A stretch of 64,000 nucleotides of DNA from Syngnathus acus (taxonomy: Eukaryota > Chordata > Actinopteri > Syngnathiformes > Syngnathidae). The stretch is from the NCBI RefSeq assembly GCF_901709675.1, contig NC_051104.1, forward strand, positions 2,957,501 to 3,021,500. Direction: 5' to 3'. Each line of letters starts with the position of its first letter. Positions within the stretch are counted from its first letter, which is position 1. The notes under the pieces were generated by a model, which saw only the letters and a list, made by a program, of their open reading frames with translations, was not told the origin of the DNA and did no database searches. The position numbers and the translations under genes are program-made. Shown piece by piece: positions 23,411 to 35,338 of the stretch.

Positions 23411-23798
23411 TACCGCATTTTCCGCACTATAAGGCGCACCTAAAAAAACTCAAATTTTCTCAAAAGCCGACAGTGAGCCTTATAATCCAGTGCGCCTTAT
23501 ATATGGACCAATATGGATTCGTGGATGAGGACTAATTTATTAAAGTAAACTTTACGTGTTTATTTTGTGTGTTGTGTGATATTAACGTTTGAGTAAGTTA
23601 TTGATATATTGTTATTGTTTTCACTATTTCGAGTGTTACTATATTGTGATTGCATTAATGTTTGAGAAACGTTGAGTTATTTATTCTATGCGCCTTATAA
23701 TCCGGTGCGCCTTATATATGGACACAGTTTTAAAATGAGCCATTCATTGAAGGTGCGCCTTATAATCCGGTGCGCTTTATAGTGCAGAAAATACGGTA
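23411..23798 (-). mobile_element. GCGCACC-family MITE, copy 2 (388 bp)
   Basis: The left end is TA then CCGCATTTTCCGCACTATAA, the right end ATAGTGCAGAAAATACGG then TA. The right half repeats the inner cassette GGTGCGCCTTATAATCCGG twice, with the AATGAGCCATTCATTGAAGG phrase in between. The centre carries an AT-rich segment (TGTTATTGTTTTCACTATTT) shared with the elements at 40.7 and 46.7 kb. The use of AGTGC in the termini puts it in the same subfamily as the 20.0, 29.7 and 46.7 kb copies. Confidence 0.9.
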
Positions 23799-24080
23799 CA
23801 CTCTACCATGTAACTTCTATTTCAACACAACTCCCGTGTTTAGAGTTCAAGTTCCAGATTTGAGTTGCAAATGAGGGCTGGATTTCAACACTGAACAAAA
23901 TTCGTGTTGGGCTTCCAAGACGGAATTACGGGTTCAAAGTGTCAAACAAGCGTTTCACTCTTGTCCTAAGGATTTCAAAAAAGTCTTCTGGTTCCATGCA
24001 AATGTGTTGATGGAGAGTTTTCAGTGTGGCTTTAAGTTAAGGATTACATTTTCGTGTTTGGTTTCACATTCCACATCCAC
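23799..24080 (+). repeat. Degenerate GTTCAAG-type repeat, first patch
   Basis: A loose succession of phrases such as GAGTTCAAGTTCCAGATTTG, GGGCTGGATTTCAACAC and GGGCTTCCAAGACGG, roughly one per 20-30 bases. The same vocabulary (GGxTTxCAAGxCAGGxTTxGxGTTT) recurs at 25470-25670, 25900-26050, 46980-47220 and, in reverse, at 56850-57010 and 59160-59245. It looks like a very old, decayed minisatellite family. No coding sense. Confidence 0.45.
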
Positions 24081-25470
24081 CTAATTCTATTTTCTAAATC
24101 CTTTTATTAAGTTCCCGGAATAAATCCAAAACTATCGGTGGCATAAAAAAAGAAAATCAATTAACTGTTATTTGCTTGTACAAGAGCTTATTGATTTTTA
24201 AATGGTAGGATGAAGCAGCCACTGTTGTCTGTTGCAGCCCCCAAAACAATTTCAAATCCTAATGATGACTTCTCATGTGGGCCGTCTGCCGTGGAGAACG
24301 TAAAACCAAAAGCCGTAAACAAGAACGATCAGGGCAGATTAGCGCATATATTTGACTTTTACTACAACATAAATGCCGTCATTGTGAAACAATACGAGGC
24401 TGATTGATGCTTCAACGTGAGCTGGGGACACAACTCGCAATGAAATGTCGACCGTATAACGCACACAATGAGAAACCGTTGAGCCTTGTGAAAAACGACG
24501 ACAAGTGAAAGACTTAAACGCGTCACCATTAGCAAGAATGGACACAGGATTTGGCCGGAAAATAAAATAGACGTCAAGCGCAATTGCCTCTATTCTTCTT
24601 CCTTGTCATCGGCAAAACAATGCAAACATTGATTTCAGCCATCTTGTTACAAGTTGTGTATTCTATAAAAGTATTCCAGAGCGTGCTCAAAAATAAATCA
24701 TTGGCAATACTTGACTAATTTAAATTGATAGTTAAATTCGACTTATTGGCCTGACCATGATTCTCTGTTGATTGTGCGATTGTCTATATGCAAAATAAAT
24801 TAAATCAGAGTGATGGGAACCATTGTTGGGAATCAGGGGTTACTTGTTAAAAACAAAACAAACGCGAGAAGCATCTTGACCGGGAGTTTTTTTTTGCGAG
24901 GTATTCAAGTCAGCGCCAGCCTATCAAAGGAAGGTGTCAAGTCAAAGTTCAAGGATTTGGTGCAGTGCGTGTTTACCTGAACGGATCGCAGGAAATTAGA
25001 GCGATGGGAAACTTTGTTGGGGTCAGAGGTTACTTGCTGGAAAAACATCTTTAACGAGGCCAGGCGCGTACATGCGCCATGAGAACAAATGGTAATGGAA
25101 CGTCGGCTGTGGCTCGCGGGCGCCGACCTCTCCAAAGTGCCGGCGCTCGCCCTCGGGGACCCCCAACTCGCTTGATTGCGCCTGTGAACCGTTAAAGCCA
25201 ATAAAGGTTAACTGCGGCCGACCTTTTTACCTCGCCGGCTGCGGGTCAGTGATGGATGACTTTGTTTGCGCGCCGGCACGTCAACTCGCTTTGCTTCCAC
25301 TTGCACTCGCTTTCTGCTTGTAATGTTTATTTACCTCCGAGAGGGGAAAAACCACGCCGACCTTTCAGAAAGCTCTGGCGCAGGACGACATCATCAAAAC
25401 AGTTGATGATTAGGATCGCAAAATTTTCCAAACATGTTGGGAACTTTCTACCACCGGCTTAACAGACGAG
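24081..25470. other. Gene-free stretch with a small diverged duplication
   Basis: No gene supported. Two related blocks at 24800-24854 and 24993-25044 share AAAT(C/T)AGAG(T/C)GATGGGAA, TTGTTGGG and GGTTACTTG in the same order, about 193 bases apart. The rest is mixed, repeat-free DNA, smooth in the 24210-24560 and 25060-25450 parts. Confidence 0.5.
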
Positions 25471-26050
25471 GTTCATAATGCAAATTCAGGTTTCAAGACA
25501 GACGATGGTATTAAAGTAGGATTTGGTGTTCAAACCAGGATTAGAGTTTGAAATTGAGGCACATTTTAAGGCTTCAAGTCAGGGTTTAAAAAAAAAAGGC
25601 AATATGACTTTGCATTTTGGATTCCAAGACAGCGTTTGGTTATGGTTTCATATGAGGTATGTCAATGCTGATGCCTAAATGGGTTTGGTGAATACTGTAG
25701 ATGGGAGGAGTGCACTCGGGTCCTTTCAAAATGGACTCATGGCTTTGATCTTGTCTCGCTTGTCGTGGGGGTAAGGCAGGATCAATCTGCCTGCACAACA
25801 GTGACCCCTGGTGGTCTTGACAAGTTCAAAGAAGTAGACAGTTGCTGTTGTCTTCCTCGCTCACTGATTGTGTCACCCAGCCAGGGAGATGAGCTTCCAA
25901 ACAAGATTAGGGGTTTTCAAAATAGGGAAGGTTTTGGGCTGGGTTTCAAGGAATCTGTGGTAGGGCTTCAAGCCAGAGTTGGGTTTTCAAAGTGAAGCTA
26001 GGATTGCCATACAAAGTTTCAAAGCAGGATTTGAAACAAGGGTTGCGGTT
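25470..26050 (+). repeat. Degenerate GGGTTTCAAG-type minisatellite, main patch
   Basis: Two runs (25470-25670 and 25900-26050) are built from decayed units such as CAGGTTTCAAGACAGACG, GGATTTGGTGTTCAAACCAG, AAGGCTTCAAGTCAGGGTTT, TAGGGCTTCAAGCCAGAGTT and GGATTTGAAACAAGGGTTGC. The units are about 20-25 bases long and vary in spacing. The sequence between the runs is less regular. I cannot tie it to a known family from the sequence alone. Confidence 0.6.
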
Positions 26051-29000
26051 TCCGATTGCAATTTCCGAGCTGAGGAGGCCACTCAGGCAGGGAGCCGAGC
26101 CCATGTTTGCATCATGTGACAGCTCTCCAGCACATTTGCATGTAAGCGAAATGCGGGCCAAAGTGGTCGTTCTCCCCGCGCTCGCCTCCCACGCCACTTC
26201 AGAGCTTCAACACAAAAGTGGAGCTCTGTGAGGCGGGAAAAATGGCACAACTCAAGAGTGCTTTTATCAGATAGGACACAACTTTTGCAAGGTCTCCAGA
26301 GGGAACACACAATCGTGGACAGAAAGGGGATTGATCATACTTTGGTGGATATTTTGGCTTTCAAAATGAGCAAGTTTTGGTGGAGTCCAATCTAAGCAAA
26401 TGTTTACTACTGGTGGTGGATCTGGTCCCTAATGGATGGTGAAGGTTGACTGTACTCAATTAATTAGTAGCGCAATTAGCCGTGGGAGAGCGAGCGAGGT
26501 TACGTTTGCGTTGAGACGACACGGCGGAGTTGTGCAAGCGCCTGGCCTCCGCGCTTTGATTTGCAACGTGACGGGTGGCCACTAATCATCGTCGTGCCGA
26601 CTCGGCGGCGGACCTGCTCTTTCATCACCGTGCCCTTCCTGTTGTGCAAAGATTTATGCAGACCTTAGGGCCGCATGCATTATGCATACCCCCAGATGAA
26701 TATATCACTATCAATAAATAAATTCAAAGCCGTCATCCTCGCTCATGTGCCGGTCCGACTGATGACTTTGCGCTCAGGAAGGAGAAGAGTAGATGTTGGC
26801 GTTCAATTATTATCATCATTTTCCGAGTACAGTCATAGAACACGTGTAGCTGCTTTCATGCTTGAAATATCCGACGTGCTCAGTTTTTTTAAGACCGCTA
26901 GCAGTTCAGTATTCATCCGTGTCGGACGTTCCCTGTCAGATAACAGCTTCCGTGTTGTGGCCCTACCTCTCGAGAGCGCACCTCCATTAGTCCGCCTGAA
27001 CCGACGGACTCTCGGGCGGCTCCCCCCGCCTCCCGCCGATAGACAACACACAGGGAGGGTGAGACAGAAGAAACTGGGGGAGGTGATGCTGAGAATCAGA
27101 TGTGCGAATGAGATCAGTTGGAAATTCGACCCTGGGCATCAGACGGCGAGCGGGCCCGCTTCCTCCCACCCCTCATTTGATAGCTTGTGGAGGCAGGTGG
27201 AAGGAAGCTGCGAGGCAGCCTGACACTGACTACCTCCGAAGCCCTTAAAAGGTAATTGAGCCTTCCAGCCCACACTGCTAATTTGTGTGGCTCGGTCCAC
27301 TAGCCAGCAGTGTGACAAAAACACAAGGGAGGAATGACTCCCTCGGACACAATGTGTTAATTGGCTCCCTGCAGTGACAGCCGTAAGAAAGGTTGAGGCT
27401 ATATCGGGAGGGGCGGGAGCACAAGAGTAGGTGGGGGTGCCGGCCGGATTACCGGAAAAGGCTCGGTCAGGAAAATAATAATGGTCCGTCCCCGCAGTAA
27501 AATGTTTCACTCTTGCCTCAGCCTCATCTGCTGAATGATAATCTAGCAGCGGTTTTGTGCAACCGCGGAACATCATTAGGATGAAATATGGCGCCGTGAT
27601 TGCGGCCGGGACAAAGTCAAACGCTTGTAAACTCTGGATTAGGGCGGGTAATTGAAAGATAACCGCACGGTGTTGGCGGGGTCACCAAGCGCAGGGTCGA
27701 GTGCCACCTCTGGCTCTGCTTGAAATTCACTCTTTGATTCCTTCAAATGCCAACTGGGCTGGAACTGAACTCCTCCTCGGCGGCCATGAATCAACTTGGG
27801 AGCACCTCGGTCGGCTTCCAGCCTGCTAATATCCATATCGCTTCACTTTTCTACCGATCAATACGCGGATGACGCCCTTGGAAAAGGCAGAACCCGACTG
27901 GTCGAAAAGGGGATATGATATTCGCGATAGCGTGCATAGGTAAGGACCGTCTCAATCAGATTAACGCAGCGGGAATATTTCAATACCCGTCGTCGTTATC
28001 AGGCCGACAACACTTGGCTTTGCCGCACAATAACAACAACTCGAGAAGTGGCACCGCTACGGGTTGAACGACGTGGTGTGGCGGTCGCTGTTTGGTGAGA
28101 TTGCGTTATTGTCGTGGCATTGGCAGATGCAGGATTTTCATTTGTAAAACCTTTGATTGACATCACATATTACGCGGCTACCCCGCATCTGAAATCTGCC
28201 TGTGGTGGGGATGTATTGAAAACCATCAGATGTATTTGTGATGTCGCTTTTTGCGGCACGTATTCAGAAAAATGCGATTCGGTAAGTCCTGTTGTTTGCG
28301 GGTAATCCATCGACCCAAACAAAAACACAAGTTGCATTCTCGACCTCCTTGGGGTTCGTCATTAGTACAGAGGAGACTGCATACTCCCCCCCTCGCCCCC
28401 TCATATGGATCAGCACATGACCAAATCCTCAGCTTTACAGTAGTGATTATAATTGATTATGCGGATCTGCACCGGATAGACGAAAAGCCCACTTTTGCTT
28501 TTCCGTTCTGCATATCATTTAAGCCACACGTGAATAGTCTCGATACGTCGAAACAAAAAAAGGCAAGTGTGATTTACAGTTGCCCTTGACATGAACCTCG
28601 AGTAAATCCTGTCTCGTTGTGCCTTTTCAATAATGTTGAGACATTAATTGGCACTTTTAATCACGGCGCTAAGTGTTTGTTGATTTCAACAGCTGATGTC
28701 GGCCACAGCGCCATTAACAGCGTCTGATTTAAAAGGCGCTTGTGTTGATATTCCCCCGCATAGTCCTTCATTACAGCCATTTTTTTTTTTGTCAGCCAGC
28801 GTGACAAAAGATACAACAAGCGAGCGGCTGGCGTTGATGATTCACAGCCGAGCGAGGGGTTTGTGTGGAGGGTTACTAACTAGGTCCTCCAAGGCGGCAG
28901 ATGCCAGTGATCCATCTTGATGAAGTTGGGACTCGATGTCTCCCTCGCTGTCGCTCGCCGTCTCCCGCCCTGCTGTTTAATGACCCTTTGCCTCGCTTTC

Positions 29001-29677
29001 ATCAGCCCCTTTTCTTTTTCTTCCCGCCTTTGAGGCTCAAAGTTCTGGCTTTGCTATCGGCCATCAAAATGCCAATGATCACAACTCTAATTTTTAGATG
29101 TTTTCATTAAGTCTGCAGATGGTAGCTCTACTTTGCGATAGCTTTTGATAAACGGTGCAGCCCAGTTATGCGAGCAGCTCCAAATGTACAAGTGTTGAGT
29201 TAGTAATGTAATTAGCTTCTTTGGCGGTGCCAAGTTGAGTCAGGAGGAAGTCGGAATTGTGCTCACGTCGCCGTCTTGGCTGCTTCGTCAGAGCGGAATT
29301 CTGGTGCCAAGCGCCGACGTTATATTGGGTGACGTGAAATGTGTTTTGCGTAGCGATCCGGGGGCCCGCGGCGTGTCGCACGTTCTCTCTGCACGACGTC
29401 TGCCAGATGTCAAAAGACGGTGTCGCTGCAGAGCTGGACCAATTACAGCGGAGAGGAGCCAGCAGCTGTCTGGCGCAAAACTGTCATGTCGTACACAAAG
29501 ACGCGTCTACACGAAGGGAGACCGAGAGTGTGACTTCATCTTTGCTGACCACCTCGCATGCTGCTCACACGCACACATGAAACATTTAGAACTATGAGCA
29601 ATAATCCGCCATTACTCATTGGTACCAGTTTGACTCATAACTGCAGTTAACTGTGAGATTTTTCTCAGTATTATATG
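26051..29677. other. Gene-free stretch with candidate regulatory DNA
   Basis: No exon, RNA gene or transposon is supported over 3.6 kb, the longest transposon-free run in the first half. Open frames up to 182 codons (26675-27223) have no recognisable domain and overlap frames on the opposite strand. The part 27230-27610 is the most enhancer-like and is listed separately. Confidence 0.45.
27230..27610. promoter_or_regulatory. Candidate conserved noncoding block
   Basis: Repeat-free DNA with a series of short factor-like motifs: GGTAATTGAG, CTGCTAATTTGTGTGG, TGTGTTAATTGGCTCC, GAATGATAATCTAGC and CATCATTAGGATGAAATATG. A small inverted repeat, CGGTT with AACCG, lies near 27551-27566. The mix of ATTA cores with smooth sequence and no transposon damage is typical of deeply conserved fish enhancers, but only alignment can decide. 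Confidence 0.3.
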
Positions 29678-29988
29678 TACCATATTTTCCGCACTATAAG
29701 GCGCACCGGATTATAAGGCGCACCTTCAATGAATGGCCCATTTTAAAATTTTGTTCATATATAAGGCACACCAGATTATAAGGCGCACCTTCAATGAATG
29801 GCCCATTTTAAAACTTTGTCCATATATAAGATATATACATTTGGCCTGCGGGCCGGGCTTTGGACACGCCTGCTGTAGTGACTCAATATTGGTCCATATA
29901 TAAGGCGCACCTGATTATAAGGCGCACTGTCGGCTTTTGAGAAAATTGGAGGTTTTTAGGTGCGCCTTATAGTGCGGAAAATACGGTA
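29678..29988 (+). mobile_element. GCGCACC-family MITE, copy 3 (311 bp)
   Basis: TA then CCATATTTTCCGCACTATAA on the left, TTATAGTGCGGAAAATACGG then TA on the right. Length and internal order are identical to the copy at 20010-20320, including the tandem TTCAATGAATGGCCCATTTT phrases and the embedded hAT-like end TTTGGACACGCCTG. By hand I count about 13 base differences in 311. A (TA)n tract starts a few bases after its right end. Confidence 0.92.
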
Positions 29989-30067
29989 TATGTGTATGTA
30001 TATATGTTAATATATATATATATATATATAAATATATATATGTATGGATTTGGATACTTGGATATGA

Positions 30068-30103
<36 letters not shown>
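29989..30103 (+). repeat. Two (TA)n tracts
   Basis: TA dinucleotide runs at about 30009-30041 and 30070-30103, separated by a short unique phrase (GTATGGATTTGGATACTTGG). They lie next to the right TA of the transposon at 29678-29988. TA-rich DNA is the preferred target of TA-inserting elements, so the tract may have preceded the insertion or grown from the TA duplication. Confidence 0.95.
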
Positions 30104-30106
<3 letters not shown>

Positions 30107-33100
30107 GTAATATCAACAAGTGTTTAGCAGCGTACAACTGCACTGGATCCCACTGACTGAAACTGTTTTGTGTCAAACGTACTTGTAGGAAAACAAGGCC
30201 AGGATGTAAACAACCTTCCAACCAAAGTGTCTGCCTCCATTTTCCACACAAAGAAATAGAGAAAAATTAATCAGCCCCCCATCCCCTTTACCATTAAAAA
30301 AAACCCCACAATACACACCCTCAGCTGCCTTCCGCATCCGACGCGATCGATCCGCGCGCAGAAATTGAAATTGATTCATGAGGGAAGTTATTAAGATCCA
30401 GGCGACGACTTTTAGCCATAGTGGATTTGAAATGTAATTATAGCCGCGCCGACTTGTATTTACATGCTCGACATTTTCATTACTTTGCTGGATCGCTTTG
30501 GCCAATTCTTTGCGAGATGGGATATGACTCACACGCTTCTTCTTCCTCATGAAGCAATTTGGTTTTCATCATTCTCGCTCTCTCTCAAGCTACTTTACTC
30601 TTCTCCACGCTGCTTTTTTTTCTTCTCTTGACATGCCTCTTTCCAGCTTGTAAATAAACGGAGGTGAATACATTCAAACGGGCGCTGCTGACGTTCACAC
30701 CCTCCGAGCAATATAATGAAGGTTCTGGTCACACTTTTCCGCCGCATAACACTCTGGTGGCTGGCTAGCTCTTCTAAATTTATAAACTCTTTGTGTCAAC
30801 TTGACAGTGCTGGTGACACTTATGATATAGTTAAGCTTGGATCCCTTCACACACTATGGTTCTTCCGGGCTATGCTACGATCCAAAAAAGAGTCATCTCG
30901 CACATGCTACATATATAACACAAATCACTTTCAGTCGACGCTTCAATCTTGGTGGTGGTCAAATATTTTGGATTGCCGAGCATCCAATCGATGGCCGCCA
31001 CTGTCTGGATTCAAAGTCCCTCTGAATGAATCCGTCAAAGGCGGTGGAGTGTGGTGTGGCTCTAACAAAGCCATTTGCCGGCTGCAGCTGCCGAGAGATG
31101 CTCCCGCGTGTTGACTCGACAATGAATGCATCACGACAACAAATGGGAGCGGTGGTCCAATTAATGAAGAGTGAATCTGGTCCGCATGGAGCAACAGCCG
31201 GCTTCATAAAGAGGCTGACTGGAGGAACACCTGCGCACCCAATTTGACCGCACAATAGCAGCGTTTGGCTTAGATGAACAGATTTCAATCGGATAACGCT
31301 CAAAGACAATCTACTCCCAGTTTTACCTGCATATCAAATTTTTGTCCATCACTGGCTCTAAAATTGAATTAAATTGTTTGCTTGAGCCACTGTGGGGGTG
31401 TGGGACAGGTATACCTGCCACTGACACTCTCTCAATTTGATCCAGGAAAAACCCTTTTACTAAAATGTTAAAGCACGGGACACAGAAAGGCTGTAAATAT
31501 GATTAAGAGCCAGCCAGAATTGGTCTGTTGCAATAGAACAGAAATATAGCACACAGTCGGGTTTAAAATCCATCTGTTGTTGACCCTTCCCTACACAAAC
31601 CTTTAAAATGTTATTTAAGGCTTGCTTGGTGTTGTAAACGCGCGTGTATTTGTGTTTATGCCACGGCTACTTTATCGCTGTACGCACCTTTCAGTCCTTC
31701 CAGCGGCGGCGTGTAAATCTTGTCGGTTACATTGGAAGCTGCTGAGAGGCAAAAACACTGTGAGAGTAACCTCACGCACCTCACATTCTTCACACAGTGG
31801 CCACAGTTGTGAGAAAAATATAACATTGTTAAAAAATGAGTTTTATAGACACAAATCCTGCTTGTGCAAGTCGTTCCAATCTAATTTACAGATAACTTTT
31901 GTTCACCAGATCTACTACTGGAAATCAAATTAGAGGAACAAATGAATGTAGGAATGGAAAAAGGATCTAAATTGAGAAGGAAATCTAGGTAGTGTGAGTC
32001 GGTCCAATGCTGCTGAAAGTAACTCAAGTTAAGTTGATTTAAAGTTTTTTTTTCTGGGGATTGGTGGCCAGCTCGCATAACCAGAAGACTATGAGATTAT
32101 CCCGAGGCAATTAAACTTGGGCTCTTGTCTTGAGAATTCCTTCATCCGACTGCACCCACTTTCATCCTCACCTTTGTACCCCCCCCCCCCCCCATCCTTC
32201 CCAGCCACCCTTTGTCATGTGATTAACTTCCAAGTGGTAACCGCGGGGATTGGGGGTGGGGTGGCAACAGCCGCTAATCAGCGATTGCAAGTGGAAGCTC
32301 GGCACTGGAGGTCATGGCAGCTTCGTAATGTGAGTGATGAGCCCATGAAGAAATGCTTCTTCCACTGTTGCTATAGCGCCCCATCTACTACAAGTTGTTT
32401 ACGTCCTCGATGGGGTTTATGGATTTTGATCTTTGTGCTCTAGGATCATGCGATAGTCCTACACCTCCGAGCAATCATAGCATGAAGAGGCACATTCCAA
32501 TCAATAACTTGATTGGCGTTGCCTTGGTTTGCTTTCATGTCACGTGTATGACTTCCAGTATACATGGTGGGTCCAAGATGTTTTTATTTGTTATTTTGAT
32601 GACAGGTTAGGGTTGTCAGAGATGGAAGCTATAAGGCAAGGACGGAAGGCAGAATTCCGATATGTCTTGTTTGAAGCTATTTCATACAGAGTTCAATGCG
32701 CATACGGAAATTCCTCTCGATTAGTATTCGCAATGAAAATGATCAGTGATGAATGAACTGACGAACTCACGGATGTCTTTATACGCACTCGCATTTGATA
32801 TCAATTTAATTAGAATAAACTCTAATTATCAAAATGAGCAACAGCCAATTTCTTAATATTGAATAAATCCCTGGATAATCCCACGGCAATCAGTTTAGAT
32901 CTCGATCGCTTTGTAGCAAAGGTAGAAAGACGAGCGGCCTCTTTGTAACCGTGAAAAGATTTAGCGCTGCCATGGCCTCTGATTGGCTGTTGGGAATGAT
33001 CCAAAAATGACTGTCGCATTTGAGCCAACGACGGATGGCGTCACTTTGCTGGATGGATGGAAAATAAAAGCAGGGGAAGGTGCGGCTTGTTTGACATTCT

Positions 33101-33660
33101 GTGTGTCATAATCCCTCCCGTCTCCAATTCAAAGTGTGATTTTCTTCCGGAATATTCCCTCCCAGAAATTACCATTCAGCAATTACACGGTGTCAGGAGC
33201 GATTGGTATCTCGTTAATGAGAAATGACAGCGGATAGACCACAGCTTCGTTTTTCTATCTCAGCGGGAAGCAATGACAAGACCTTCCTGGATGGTTCAAT
33301 GGGGGGAGGAGGTGGTGCCCAGCGTGGGCGCAAGAAGATAACTGGGGGGGTGGCGGGGGACTCTGGTACTATATGCACCACACACAGTTCACTTTCCATT
33401 CCAATCAATTAGGCTTTTGTATGACATGTAAGATTCCTCGAGGAAGACGATCCGTTGACCCACATCAATCCGTCATAGATGTGATAGTTAGCGAAGGGTT
33501 TGGTTTCGGGGCAAGAGCGGCATTGCCCCTCCAGTCACATATGTGTCAATTAAAGGCATCCAAATAACACATGAAATTAGACAGTCATCCGTCTTCTTGT
33601 CTGGAGTCAATGTCGTGACTTCAAAGAAGCTAACATATTTGTGAGCTGTCGGAATAAGTC
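30104..33660. other. Gene-free stretch
   Basis: No gene or transposon is supported. It contains C15 at 32179-32193 and a G-rich patch at 33299-33360 (GGGGGGAGGAGG, GGGGGGGTGGCGGGGG). Mixed repeat-free DNA at 30300-30550 and 32880-33250 could be regulatory. Confidence 0.45.
32179..32193 (+). repeat. Poly-C run of 15
   Basis: Uninterrupted run of C after CCTTTGTA. Length should be treated as uncertain in any assembly. Confidence 0.9.
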
Positions 33661-33776
33661 AGAGTGTCCAGAGAAAATCCAAACAAGCGTGGAGAAAACA
33701 TTCAAACTTGAAATTTAAGCTCGTAACCTTTTGACCATGAGGCAGAGGTGCTAACCGCTCATCCACTGTGCTGCCA
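33661..33776 (-). mobile_element. SINE/LINE-tail fragment, minus strand
   Basis: Read on the minus strand it begins GGCAGCACAGTGGATGAGCG, goes on GTTAGCACCTCTGCCTCATGG, then a B-box-like GGTTACGAGCT, then GTTTGAATGTTTTCTCCACG and TTTTCTCTGGACACTC. This order is the well-known layout of fish tRNA-type SINEs (a TGGCACAGTGG start, GGTTAGCAC, TCTGCCTCA, then TGCATGTTCTCC and TTTCTCCGGGTACTC). The copy is strongly diverged and without a clear tail, so it is old. Confidence 0.75.
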
Positions 33777-34916
33777 CATGATATTTCCCATATTTACATC
33801 ATCCTTCCTTGGAACAAAATTATTTGGATAATCATGTGAATGCAGTGCTAAAGATGGATCGTGGATGGTAAACAAATAAAACACTTTGACCTCAGAGAAC
33901 AGGATTATTAAAATCCTCTTTAGAGCTTGTTGTAATATATGTGGGTTTATTTCAAATCAATATATATATATTTAAATTCATGTTGTTGATTTATTGGGGT
34001 CTTATTTATAGGCACAATATTGCTCTGAGAAAGAATTGGAAGCCTGAGGCAGATGCAAACTAACACCCGCACCACATTTGGTGAAATTGCTTCGACTCAG
34101 TAGCTTTAGTGCAACACTTGCCACCAATTGACAAATGTTTGGCAGGTTTGAAATCCACCACAGTGTACCCGTCAACATTTTAGAGAATCATTTTTCGCTG
34201 CAGTTATTCTAGGATGTTCAAAAGGATACAAGCTAAGTTCTGCTTGAAAATCAGATGAGGTTACTCAACATTTATTTTGAGTTGCTATTAATTTAGCAGA
34301 GATAAACTGATATATAACTAATATCAGTTTGATAATTAGCATATATTCCAAACGATAGGCGTATTGCCAAAGCTATCTAGGTTTAGCTTGACAATCGAAG
34401 GAGTTTGCTGAAGTTGGAAAGTGACAGTAAGCTTGCACCCGTCACCCGATGGTTGGCAAAGACTGTAAACATTTGCGAGCCTCTGAAGAAGACAAATGCC
34501 AACAATCGCTGATGCTAATGCTAATGTTTGGCCTGATATCCTGAAGACTGGAGTCTTATGTCAGAATTTAGCCGGAGGACTCGTCAGTCGGCGGCTCAGC
34601 CCTGACAGAGCGTCTGTCTGCTTTTCGGACGCACAGACAGGCCATATAAATGCTAATTCTAGCATACATTCAGTTGGCGGTGAAGGGATTAATACGCGGC
34701 CCAGTCACTTGTACGGATTTGTACCATTATATGAACTTCTTCAAAACTGCACCCAAAGAACTCATATGCAAGCTTTTCCGTGTAAACAAATCTTATTTGC
34801 ATCAGCAAAGCCCTGACCCAGCAGGTTATATGGACGTAAACAAAAACGGCACCATCATTTTAAAAATACCTATTAATTACATAGGTACATAAAAACTCTA
34901 AAAGTGTTATTATAGT
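33777..34916. other. Gene-free stretch
   Basis: Moderately AT-rich, with a short (TA)n tract near 33960-33972. An open frame of 106 codons at 34496-34816 has no recognisable feature. No gene or transposon end is supported. Confidence 0.45.
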
Positions 34917-34957
34917 ACGTATATTTATATATTATATTATATGTTATATTATATTAT
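34917..34957 (+). repeat. Short ATTAT array
   Basis: A 40-bp imperfect run of ATATT/ATTAT units, a smaller relative of the array at 35521-35604. Confidence 0.85.
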
Positions 34958-35019
34958 TGTCGCACGCATGGACGTGAATCACTCCACGCATTTGTTGTCA
35001 AAATAATAAATTTACTTAA

Positions 35020-35338
35020 ACACACAGCACAACAGCGGCAGTTACAGTCAGACCCGGCCAAACTCCCGCTCACTGTCCCCTAACTTCCGGGTACAGAGGA
35101 TCCGTTACAAACATGTCCACTGTCCATGCTACACGCAAAATTATACATTGTACAACAATAACCGTATGTATCATATTCTCAAACAATAATTAACTCCGAC
35201 TACCAGCAGTATTGCGAGTTCAGATCATCGTAATTTCAACAGCGTTACTCAGCTGTAACACACAGCACAACAGCGGCAGTTACAGTCAGACCCGGCGAAA
35301 CTCCCGCTCACTGTTTCCTAACTTCCGGGTCCAGAGGA
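35020..35338 (+). repeat. Direct repeat of 81 bp, about 157 bp apart
   Basis: The block at 35020-35100 and the block at 35258-35338 both begin ACACACAGCACAACAGCGGC and end AGAGGA, share GTTACAGTCAGACCCGGC and CTAACTTCCGGGT, and differ by about five bases. The offset is exactly 238. The region just upstream (from about 34958, TGTCGCACGC) has an AATAAATTT stretch. A decayed long terminal repeat with an internal duplication is one explanation, and a simple tandem duplication of a 238-bp segment is another. No retroviral-type coding sequence is seen. Confidence 0.85.

Noticed and set aside
26675-27223. 182-codon plus-strand frame as a gene
   Set aside because: It overlaps several minus-strand frames in a GC-rich stop-poor patch and shows no motif.
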